A stretch of DNA of 64,000 nt from Candidatus Electrothrix communis (lineage in GTDB: Bacteria > Desulfobacterota > Desulfobulbia > Desulfobulbales > Desulfobulbaceae), in assembly GCA_030644725.1 (NCBI GenBank), contig CP130629.1, positions 496,001 to 560,000 on the forward strand. The letters run 5' to 3'. This document shows positions 36,629 to 44,155 of this stretch, in pieces. The position numbers and the translations under genes were made by a program. Numbering within the stretch: the stretch's first letter is position 1; each line of letters opens with the position of its first letter. The notes below the pieces were generated by a model, which ran no database searches, was not told the origin of the DNA, and saw nothing but the letters and a program-made list of their open reading frames with translations.

Positions 36629-38140
36629 GTCACCCCCCGCACGGGGGGTGTGGATTGAAACCTCTTTACAACCTGCGCAAGCAACCCAGCGGACAACGTC
36701 ACCCCCCGCACGGGGGGTGTGGATTGAAACATACCGGCCGGGATTATCCTATATATCAGACCGCGTCACCCCCCGCACGGGGGGTGTGGATTGAAACGCA
36801 CGGTCCAGTGACGATTTAAAACGCCTGGAAGGTCACCCCCCGCACGGGGGGTGTGGATTGAAACCTAATATACCGTTATGGGTGTCAGATTTTGATTGGT
36901 CACCCCCCGCACGGGGGGTGTGGATTGAAACATTGGTTGCCCGATTCATTGGTTGCCAGATTGAGTCACCCCCCGCACGGGGGGTGTGGATTGAAACATA
37001 TTCCCAATGATTATCGAGCGCATCGTTCACGGGTCACCCCCCGCACGGGGGGTGTGGATTGAAACATTGGTTGCCGGATGCCAATTATTATTTGGTGGCG
37101 GTCACCCCCCGCACGGGGGGTGTGGATTGAAACTCTCCGGAACCTGTCATCATTAGGGTCTCGGCTAGTCACCCCCCGCACGGGGGGTGTGGATTGAAAC
37201 ACCGCGACTGAGTATCCCGGCTCGGTCGCGGTTGGTCACCCCCCGCACGGGGGGTGTGGATTGAAACACCTGTTCATGGTCGGATTTTTTTATTGAGGAG
37301 GTCACCCCCCGCACGGGGGGTGTGGATTGAAACCAACAAAGAGCACTGATAGACGGAAGCATGCCGTAGTCACCCCCCGCACGGGGGGTGTGGATTGAAA
37401 CATCATTAAGTTTCTCATGGCTGGCTCCGGTTTTGGTGTCACCCCCCGCACGGGGGGTGTGGATTGAAACATTGTCTATCTCATTAATCATCTCATAAGC
37501 CGCAGTCACCCCCCGCACGGGGGGTGTGGATTGAAACCTGCTTCTGCTCCGGCTGGAAGCTACAAGATGCTGTCACCCCCCGCACGGGGGGTGTGGATTG
37601 AAACTGATACCACAATCGAAGGGTTTATGCGCTTTGTCGTCACCCCCCGCACGGGGGGTGTGGATTGAAACTCCTACTCATGATATCCCCTAAATTGGTC
37701 CGATAAGTCACCCCCCGCACGGGGGGTGTGGATTGAAACAATTGGATGCTGAATGTGAGCAAAAATGTACTGGTGTCACCCCCCGCACGGGGGGTGTGGA
37801 TTGAAACTCCGGATCTTCCGTGTCCGGATCTTCCGTGTCCGTCACCCCCCGCACGGGGGGTGTGGATTGAAACATTGCCTCTATGAGCTGCTTGCCGGAC
37901 AGCTGGCGTCACCCCCCGCACGGGGGGTGTGGATTGAAACAGATAATTTATTTGAATCCTTAGATAATGTAGTGTCACCCCCCGCACGGGGGGTGTGGAT
38001 TGAAACTGGAGAATACAAAAGCTCATGGACTTCACAGCTAGTCACCCCCCGCACGGGGGGTGTGGATTGAAACATTGGTTGCCCGATTCTCAACGGCGAT
38101 TCCCAAGGTCACCCCCCGCACGGGGGGTGTGGATTGAAAC
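36629..38140 (+). CRISPR. Type I-C-like CRISPR array, 23 repeats and 22 spacers, no cas genes in window
   Basis: The 33-nt repeat begins GTCACCCCCCGCACGG and ends GTGTGGATTGAAAC, with a CCCCCC-GCAC-GGGGGG palindrome; this matches type I-C repeats. All 23 copies look identical, including the last at 38108-38140. Spacers are 31-36 nt. Repeat starts: 36629, 36698, 36765, 36832, 36899, 36965, 37033, 37101, 37168, 37235, 37301, 37369, 37438, 37505, 37572, 37639, 37707, 37775, 37841, 37908, 37974, 38041, 38108. Spacers 5, 7 and 22 share the 5' sequence ATTGGTTGCC, and spacer 19 is a tandem repeat. No cas1, cas2 or effector gene lies within 20 kb on either side in this window, so the array must use cas proteins encoded elsewhere or be inactive. 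Confidence 0.97.
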
Positions 38141-38249
38141 GGTCTGGCAACTTCAGCATGGGGTAAAGTCGGATAATGGATTTTATGTTAAGCAGGAGGA
38201 ATGTTGGCCATGGTATATTCTTATCTATACAGTATGTTACAAGGAAGTT

Positions 38250-38447
38250 ATGAGTCTAGTTAACTGTAGCATTGCTTGGATTGCTTTTGGCGTGATAAAC
38301 TATCTGATTAAGTTTTTGAAGTATAATAAGGATTGGAAAAAAGAAGGGAGTCAAGTTTATTTCGTTGCTGTTCTTGTATCTGCTTTAATAGTTGGGCCAA
38401 TAGGGCTGTTTTTCACACTTATCAACCCTAAAGGGAAACCATCTTGA
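38250..38447 (+). CDS. Small two-TM membrane protein beside CRISPR array
   Basis: The frame gives a 65-residue protein with two membrane helices, about 5-23 (NCSIAWIAFGVINYLIKFL) and 37-57 (VYFVAVLVSALIVGPIGLFF), joined by a basic loop (KYNKDWKKEG). AAGGAAG lies just before the ATG. A nested 20-codon frame from 38201 with a strong AGGAGG overlaps this start, which could couple translation. I do not recognise a family. The in-frame upstream extension runs into the CRISPR repeat and is rejected. It may be real, but it is short. Confidence 0.45.
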   Translation: MSLVNCSIAWIAFGVINYLIKFLKYNKDWKKEGSQVYFVAVLVSALIVGPIGLFFTLINPKGKPS

Positions 38448-38524
38448 TGATTGTCGGGTCTGTACCTGATTTCCCTGTTTGTTTACAGAAGCAGTTTTAA
38501 AAATAACTGGTAAAAAAAGAAGTG

Positions 38525-39367
38525 ATGAAACGTCAGCAAGATAGTTGTCGTGAGAAAAGACCTTCCCATGCCCATTGGCGAGGCAGATTGCATGAAGTAA
38601 TCTTCGAAGCCGATACCCCGGTCGGGAAAGGATTTGACGTCGTACTGATCGGCTGCATCCTGGTCAGCGTCGTGACGGTTATGCTGGACAGTATTGACCT
38701 GTTTCGTGCCCAGCATGGCATCCTGCTCTACAGGATAGAATGGTTTTTTACCCTTATTTTTACTGGAGAATATATTTTACGATTGCTTTGTGTTGGCAGG
38801 CCGCTCAAATATGCGATCAGCTTCTACGGGGTGATTGATCTGCTCGCAATCATCCCGACGTACGTCAGCCTGTTTTTGCCCGGAACGCAGTATTTGCTTG
38901 TTATCAGGATTCTACGGATACTCCGTATCTTTCGTGTTCTGAAGCTGGCAACCTACCTCGGTGAGGCAAACCACCTTGTCAAGGCACTTCAGGCGAGCAG
39001 ACGCAAGATTTCCGTCTTTCTCTTCACCGTATTTACCTTGGTTGTCATCTTCGGCTCACTGATGTATGTCATTGAGGGCGGAGAAAATGGGTTTACCAGC
39101 ATCCCGCGCAGCATCTACTGGGCAATCGTGACCATGACCACGGTCGGATACGGGGATATTTCGCCGCAGACCATAGTTGGTCAGGCATTTTCTTCAATAG
39201 TGATGATTCTCGGTTATGGAATTATCGCCGTGCCCACAGGTATTGTAACGGTGGAAATGTCGCAGGCTTTCAGCCGTAAGGTATCAACGCAGACCTGTCT
39301 GCAATGTAGCGCTGAGGGGCACGATACAGATGCCAAGTACTGTAAATTCTGCGGGGCAGAACTGTAA
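38525..39367 (+). CDS. Voltage-gated potassium channel with C-terminal zinc ribbon
   Basis: The 280-residue protein has six membrane segments. S4 carries regularly spaced positive residues (Arg128, Arg131, Arg134, Arg137, Lys140), the mark of a voltage sensor. The pore loop contains the K+ selectivity filter TVGYGD (206-211), and S6 follows (VMILGYGIIAVPTGI). Residues 258-276 form a CxxC-x11-CxxC zinc ribbon in the cytoplasm (CLQC...CKFC), an uncommon appendage that may sense metal or redox state or mediate assembly. GTG 38522 is an alternative start. It is monocistronic, unlinked to other transporters. Confidence 0.9.
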   Translation: MKRQQDSCREKRPSHAHWRGRLHEVIFEADTPVGKGFDVVLIGCILVSVVTVMLDSIDLFRAQHGILLYRIEWFFTLIFTGEYILRLLCVGRPLKYAISFYGVIDLLAIIPTYVSLFLPGTQYLLVIRILRILRIFRVLKLATYLGEANHLVKALQASRRKISVFLFTVFTLVVIFGSLMYVIEGGENGFTSIPRSIYWAIVTMTTVGYGDISPQTIVGQAFSSIVMILGYGIIAVPTGIVTVEMSQAFSRKVSTQTCLQCSAEGHDTDAKYCKFCGAEL

Positions 39368-39460
39368 TATTGCCTTTCTTCCTGATCACCTTCCTTTCCC
39401 CATGAAAAAATCAGGGCATTTTTTCGCCCGATCATGTTTAATGGGCCGCATTCATTTTTT

Positions 39461-39530
39461 ATATACAAAGAGCTGGCGGCTCACCCAAGTCGCCAACCAG
39501 CTTTCATGCTTTGTTGTGACCACAGGTCAT
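39461..39530. repeat. Degenerate family A intergenic repeat
   Basis: ATATACAAAGAGCTGGCGGCTC through AGTCGCCAACCAGCTTTCATG and CTTTGTTGTGACC aligns with the family A unit at 16660-16720, but the central palindrome is broken. It lies between the channel and aconitase genes. Confidence 0.5.
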
Positions 39531-39567
39531 GACCGTGAGATATTTTTAGTTTTAAGGAGAATTTGTT

Positions 39568-41499
39568 ATGGGACAAACCGTTGCGGAAAAAATACTGGCT
39601 GCTCATCTGATTGAGGGCGAATTGAAAAAAGGTGAAGAAATCGGGCTGCGTATTGATCAGACCCTGACCCAGGATGCCACCGGCACCATGGCCTATCTGG
39701 AGTTCGAGGCTATCGGTATTCCTCGTGTCCAGACCGAGCTGTCAGTGAGCTATGTAGATCATAATATGCTCCAGTCGGATTTTAAAAACGCTGACGATCA
39801 TATATTCCTCCAAGGAACGGCCCGTAAATTCGGTCTCCATTTTTCACCGCCCGGCAACGGTATCTGTCATCAGGTCCATCTGGAGCGCTTCGGTGTTCCC
39901 GGCAAAACCCTGCTGGGTTCTGATTCCCACACCCCCACCGGCGGCGGTATGGGCATGCTGGCCATGGGCGCAGGCGGGTTGGATGTGGCTATGGCTATGG
40001 CTGGAAAACCCTTTTATCTGGTTATGCCGAAAATCTACGGCATCAAGCTCACTGGTAAATTGCAGCCCTGGGTGGCAGCCCGTGATGTCCTGCTGGAAGT
40101 CCTGCGTCAGCTCACGGTCAAGGGCGGGGTAGGGTTTGTTATGGAGTATTTCGGACCGGGCGTGGCCGAGCTGAGCCTGACTGATCGGGCCACCATCACC
40201 AACTTTGGTGCTGAGCTGGGAGCTACCTCTTCCGTCTTCCCTTCAGATGAGAACACCAGGAAATATCTGGCTGCTCAGGGCCGGGAAGAGCAATGGCAGG
40301 AGCTGGTAGCTGATGCCGATGCCGAGTACGACCAGGTGCTGGAGATTGATATGTCCACCCTAGAGCCCATGATCGCCTGTCCCTCATCCCCGGACAATGT
40401 GGTCAAGGTCAGCGAGGTCGCGGGCAGACCTCTGGCGCAGGTGCTGATCGGCTCCTGTACCAACTCTTCCCTCCGTGACCTGACCGCTGTGGCAAAGATC
40501 ATGGAAGGTCGGGACGTGCATCGTGATGTGAGTTTCGAGATAAATCCGGGTAGTCGTCAGGTTATTGAGAACCTCACCGATCAAGGCGATGTTATGCCGC
40601 TGCTCAAGGCCGGGGCGCGGATTCATCAATCTGGCTGTCTCGGTTGTATCGGCATGGGCCAAGCTCCGCCCACCGGCATGAATTCTCTGCGAACTGTTTC
40701 GAGAAATTTCCCTGGACGATCTGGCAATAAGGGCGATCAGGTTTATTTATGCAGTCCAGAAGTTGCTGCGGCTTCAGCCGTCAAGGGCGTGATTACCGAT
40801 CCCCGAGATCTGGGTGAATATCCTACCTTTGAGCTGCCTGCGACCTATCTTGCCGGTGATGAGCGGATCGAAAAGCCCTTGGCAGAGGAAGAAAGTGCCA
40901 AGGTGGACATCGTGCGCGGACCCAATATTGCTCCCTTTCCGGAATTCAAGCCGCTGCCGGATATCTGGAAGGGCAAGGTGGTTTTGAAATTGGCTGATAA
41001 TATCACCACCGACCATATTATGCCTGCTGGCGCAGCGATCCTGCCCTTGCGCAGTAATATTCCTGCCATCAGCGAGTATGTGTTCTCTCAGGTGACAGAT
41101 AGTTTTTCTGCGGATATAAAGGCAATCACTGACTCGGGCTCTTTCGGAGCGGTGATCGGTGGTGATAACTACGGTCAGGGCTCCAGCCGGGAGCATGCTG
41201 CCTTGGCACCGCGTTATCTCGGGGTGCAGGTCAAGCTTGTCAAGAGCTTTGCCCGGATTCACAAGGCCAACCTGATTAACTTCGGTATCCTGCCCCTGAC
41301 CTTTGTCAATCCTGATGATTACGATAAGGTGGAACAGGGAAGCGAGATAGTTATTCCCGGCATTCGCGAGGCTGTGGCCTCCGGTGCAGAGACCCTTACC
41401 CTGGAAATAGACGGTAAGCCTGTTCAGGCCCGTTGTGAGCTTTCCAAACGGCATCGAGAGATCATGGTCGCTGGTGGTCTGCTGAACTGGGCCAGGTAG
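39568..41499 (+). CDS. Aconitate hydratase
   Basis: Aconitase isomerises citrate and isocitrate in the TCA cycle, run either way in anaerobes. The 643-residue protein is the short form common in Desulfobacterota, not the roughly 890-residue AcnA. Cluster-binding cysteines are in GSCTNSS and GCLGCIG; substrate-domain motifs are LLGSDSHTPTGGGMG near the N-terminus and, in the swivel domain, NYGQGSSREHAALAP. AAGGAG precedes the ATG. It is followed by a terminator-bearing gap and is probably monocistronic. Confidence 0.93.
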   Translation: MGQTVAEKILAAHLIEGELKKGEEIGLRIDQTLTQDATGTMAYLEFEAIGIPRVQTELSVSYVDHNMLQSDFKNADDHIFLQGTARKFGLHFSPPGNGICHQVHLERFGVPGKTLLGSDSHTPTGGGMGMLAMGAGGLDVAMAMAGKPFYLVMPKIYGIKLTGKLQPWVAARDVLLEVLRQLTVKGGVGFVMEYFGPGVAELSLTDRATITNFGAELGATSSVFPSDENTRKYLAAQGREEQWQELVADADAEYDQVLEIDMSTLEPMIACPSSPDNVVKVSEVAGRPLAQVLIGSCTNSSLRDLTAVAKIMEGRDVHRDVSFEINPGSRQVIENLTDQGDVMPLLKAGARIHQSGCLGCIGMGQAPPTGMNSLRTVSRNFPGRSGNKGDQVYLCSPEVAAASAVKGVITDPRDLGEYPTFELPATYLAGDERIEKPLAEEESAKVDIVRGPNIAPFPEFKPLPDIWKGKVVLKLADNITTDHIMPAGAAILPLRSNIPAISEYVFSQVTDSFSADIKAITDSGSFGAVIGGDNYGQGSSREHAALAPRYLGVQVKLVKSFARIHKANLINFGILPLTFVNPDDYDKVEQGSEIVIPGIREAVASGAETLTLEIDGKPVQARCELSKRHREIMVAGGLLNWAR

Positions 41500-41787
41500 A
41501 TGAAAGAGGGGAGGTGTTTCTGGTTGTTTTGCGTATTTTACCTGCTGGACAGCCAATAAAAAGAGTCGGTAGTAAAATTGATACCTATTGAAAATATTAG
41601 ATAATTTTATTTTTTATTTAATTTAATGATAAAACGTATCTTTTTTATGTGGCTCAATTTTTCTGGTCTTTTCTTGTAAAAAAACTGTACAGATTGCTTG
41701 GCAAGTATGATGGGTGTTTTTGAAGATAAATGGTTAAGTCGTTTATTTTTAATGGTATTGCTTCATATTTTCTTTTTTGAGATGGTG

Positions 41788-41803
41788 TGGCACAGTCTAT
41801 GCA
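41788..41803 (+). promoter_or_regulatory. Candidate sigma-54 promoter
   Basis: TGGCAC-AGTCT-ATGCA matches the -24/-12 consensus (TGGCAC-N5-TTGCW) with GG and GC at the required 10-bp spacing; the one clear deviation is A for T at the first position of TTGC. A start site near 41813 would fall just before a terminator. Confidence 0.55.
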
Positions 41804-41812
41804 ACAAAAAGG

Positions 41813-41872
41813 GTGTTCTTCATCTCTTCTTTTTGGCCGGCTCTTCCTCTTTTGGTGGAGCCGGTTTTTTTT
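41813..41872 (+). ncRNA. Putative short sigma-54-dependent RNA or leader attenuator
   Basis: From the predicted start near 41813 to the end of the T-run is about 60 nt. The RNA would have a pyrimidine-rich single-stranded 5' part (UUCUUCAUCUCUUCUUUUU) and a terminator hairpin. It could be a small regulatory RNA or a prematurely ended leader of the molybdoenzyme gene, whose ATG is 160 nt downstream. No ORF here has a ribosome site. Confidence 0.35.
41835..41872 (+). terminator. Rho-independent terminator
   Basis: CCGGCTC (41837-41843) and GAGCCGG (41858-41864) pair around a T/C-rich loop and are followed by eight T. It is 340 nt past the aconitase stop. The rest of 41500-42031 is AT-rich and without a gene. 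Confidence 0.8.
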
Positions 41873-42031
41873 ATTCCTCCCCCTCCTTTTTTCTGAGTAT
41901 TGCCTTTAAGACAAAGGTATGTTAGAGAAGATTGGCTGCTCTTGTCTTTTTTTGCACGTAATTACTTTAGCCTGGATACATTATCCAGAACGCATTCTTT
42001 TCATCTCTGTTTTCATCCCTGAATCTTGCCC

Positions 42032-44155
42032 ATGAGCACAAAGATTATTCAAAGCGTCTGTCGTATCTGCCACGGCGGCTGCGGTGCCCTGATTACTGTT
42101 GAGGACGGCAGGGTTATTAAAGTTACCGGAGACCCTGATTCTCCCATGAGTAAGGGGTGGATGTGTATTAAGGGGATGTCTACCCCAGAGATCGCCAATC
42201 ATCCTGATCGACTGACCAAGCCGCTGCGTCGGAAAAAGAGCGGGGGGTGGGAGGCGTTATCCTGGGAGGATGCTCTGGACGAGATCAGCGAGCGGCTAGA
42301 GGCCATTCGTCGAAAGACAGGTCCGGAATCCATTGCGTTAGGGCAGGGCACAGGACGACATCATTATCTGCATACGGTTCGCTTTGCCAATGCCCTGGGT
42401 ACACCTAATTGGTACGAACCCGGCCTGGCGCAATGCTTTATTCCCCGAATCTCGGTATCCAATCTGACCTATGGCGGTTTTGTGGTCGGGGATTATTACG
42501 GCAAGGTCAAACCGAAATGTATCCTGTTCTGGGGGCATAATCCACTGGTCTCCAGCGCGGACGGCGAGCTGGCTGTCGTTGCCAAACGTTGCCTGGATCA
42601 GGGCACAATCGGTATTGCTGTTGATCCCCGCCAATCCGAGACAGCTCAGCGTTGCCGGCTTTGGTTGCCAGTGCGGCCCGGCACTGATGCAGCCCTTGCC
42701 CTGGCCATGATCCATATCATTATTCGTGATAATCTGTATGATCATGAATTTGTCGAGCAATGGACAACCGGTTTTTCCGAGTTAACAGCGGCAGCGGAGG
42801 GATGCACTCCGGAATGGGGCGAGCAGATCACCGGTGTCCCGGCCTCCCGGATTGGTGAAGCGGCAAGGCTGTATGCCACCACGAAACCGGCCATTCTGGA
42901 TTGGGGCCTCGGGATCGAGCAGAATACCAATTGCCTTCAGACAGTGCGAGCCATTGCCTGTCTCCGAGCCTTGACCGGGAATATCGATGTGCCGGGCGGT
43001 GATATCCTCGGCATGAATATCCTGAACGCTTATCCGACCCTGGCTCATACCCTGCCCAAGGGGACCAGGGCAAAACGTCTCGGTGCGGATACCTATAAGC
43101 TGCTGGGAGGTTGGCGGGCCTTTATGCCCTCCGCCCATATCCCGACCCTGCTGAGGGCAATACAGCATAGCGAGCCCTATCCGGTCCGGGGAATGCTGGT
43201 GTTCGGCGGTAATCCCCTGCTGACCTTGGCGAACAGCAGACAGGTGCATGATGCCCTCTGTTCTCTGGATCTGCTGGTGGTGACAGACCTGTTCATGACA
43301 CCGACCGCAGCAATGGCGGATTATGTGTTACCTGCGGCCTTTTGGCCGGAAGTGGAGCAGGTGATAGGCTATCCCCTGGTAGCGGAAAATATGGTCTTTG
43401 CCCAGCAGAAGGCGACCCGGCACGGTGAATGTCGGCAGGACGAGTGGATTATGGATGAGATCAGCAAACGGCTCAGCCTGCCCGGCTCGGAAGAGAGCTT
43501 GACCGATGTCATCAATCAGCGCCTTGCCCCGCTGGGCATGACCTATGAACAGCTTCAGGAAAAAGGTTGGGTCTATCCCGAGCATATCTATTATAAATAT
43601 CAGGGAAAGGGTTTCAGGACTCGATCAAAAAAAATTGAGCTCTCCAGCTCTGCTTTGGCCCGTTTAGGTTACGACCCCCTTCCTTCGTATCAGGAGCCGC
43701 CGGAAAGTCCGGTCAGTCGTCCTGATTTACGGGAATCTTTTCCCTATATTCTTATAACCGGAGCCAGGAAACGGGAATTTTTTCATAGTGAGCAGCGACA
43801 GGTGGCCTCTTTGCGCAGGCTCCGCCCGGAACCGCAGGCAGAATTGCATCCGGACCAAGCCCAAGAGCATGATATCCAGACTGGTGATTGGATTGTAGTC
43901 AAGTCACCCAGGGGCAGCATTCGGGTGAAGGCCTTGGTAACCGATAAGATGCGATCTGGAACGGTCAGTGTGGAACACGGCTGGTGGTTCCCGGAAAAAG
44001 AGGGGCCGGATTTCGGCTTTCTTGAGGCAAACGCAAATGTGTTAACCAATAACGGACCGCCCTATGATCCGGCCTTTGGTACCTATCAGTTGCGCGGATT
44101 GTTGTGTACCGTGCAGAAGGAGGATATCAAGGGGGCTGGCAGTGCGAGTTGCTAA
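42032..44155 (+). CDS. Molybdopterin-dependent oxidoreductase, DMSO reductase family
   Basis: The 707-residue protein is a catalytic subunit of the DMSO-reductase/formate-dehydrogenase type. It starts with a [4Fe-4S] motif, Cys-Arg-Ile-Cys-His-Gly-Gly-Cys, with the fourth Cys in WMCIKG. The molybdopterin domains follow (GQGTGRHHYLHT, FWGHNPLVSS, GGNPLLTLANS) and the C-terminal cofactor-binding domain is about 580-695 (ILITGARKREFFHS, VEHGWWFPE). Cys in GLAQCFIPR is a candidate Mo/W ligand. There is no Tat signal, so it is probably cytoplasmic. Iron-sulfur and membrane subunits are not adjacent. The substrate cannot be named. Its 3' end overlaps the next gene by 14 nt. Confidence 0.88.
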   Translation: MSTKIIQSVCRICHGGCGALITVEDGRVIKVTGDPDSPMSKGWMCIKGMSTPEIANHPDRLTKPLRRKKSGGWEALSWEDALDEISERLEAIRRKTGPESIALGQGTGRHHYLHTVRFANALGTPNWYEPGLAQCFIPRISVSNLTYGGFVVGDYYGKVKPKCILFWGHNPLVSSADGELAVVAKRCLDQGTIGIAVDPRQSETAQRCRLWLPVRPGTDAALALAMIHIIIRDNLYDHEFVEQWTTGFSELTAAAEGCTPEWGEQITGVPASRIGEAARLYATTKPAILDWGLGIEQNTNCLQTVRAIACLRALTGNIDVPGGDILGMNILNAYPTLAHTLPKGTRAKRLGADTYKLLGGWRAFMPSAHIPTLLRAIQHSEPYPVRGMLVFGGNPLLTLANSRQVHDALCSLDLLVVTDLFMTPTAAMADYVLPAAFWPEVEQVIGYPLVAENMVFAQQKATRHGECRQDEWIMDEISKRLSLPGSEESLTDVINQRLAPLGMTYEQLQEKGWVYPEHIYYKYQGKGFRTRSKKIELSSSALARLGYDPLPSYQEPPESPVSRPDLRESFPYILITGARKREFFHSEQRQVASLRRLRPEPQAELHPDQAQEHDIQTGDWIVVKSPRGSIRVKALVTDKMRSGTVSVEHGWWFPEKEGPDFGFLEANANVLTNNGPPYDPAFGTYQLRGLLCTVQKEDIKGAGSASC

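Noticed and set aside
36833-38093. Long open frames across the CRISPR array encoding proline-rich repeats
   Set aside because: They are translations of the repeats and spacers on both strands; the repeat length keeps frames open by chance.
41698-41925. 75-codon open frame before the molybdoenzyme gene
   Set aside because: It runs through an intrinsic terminator and the sigma-54-like promoter, lacks a ribosome site and is Phe-rich from T-tracts.
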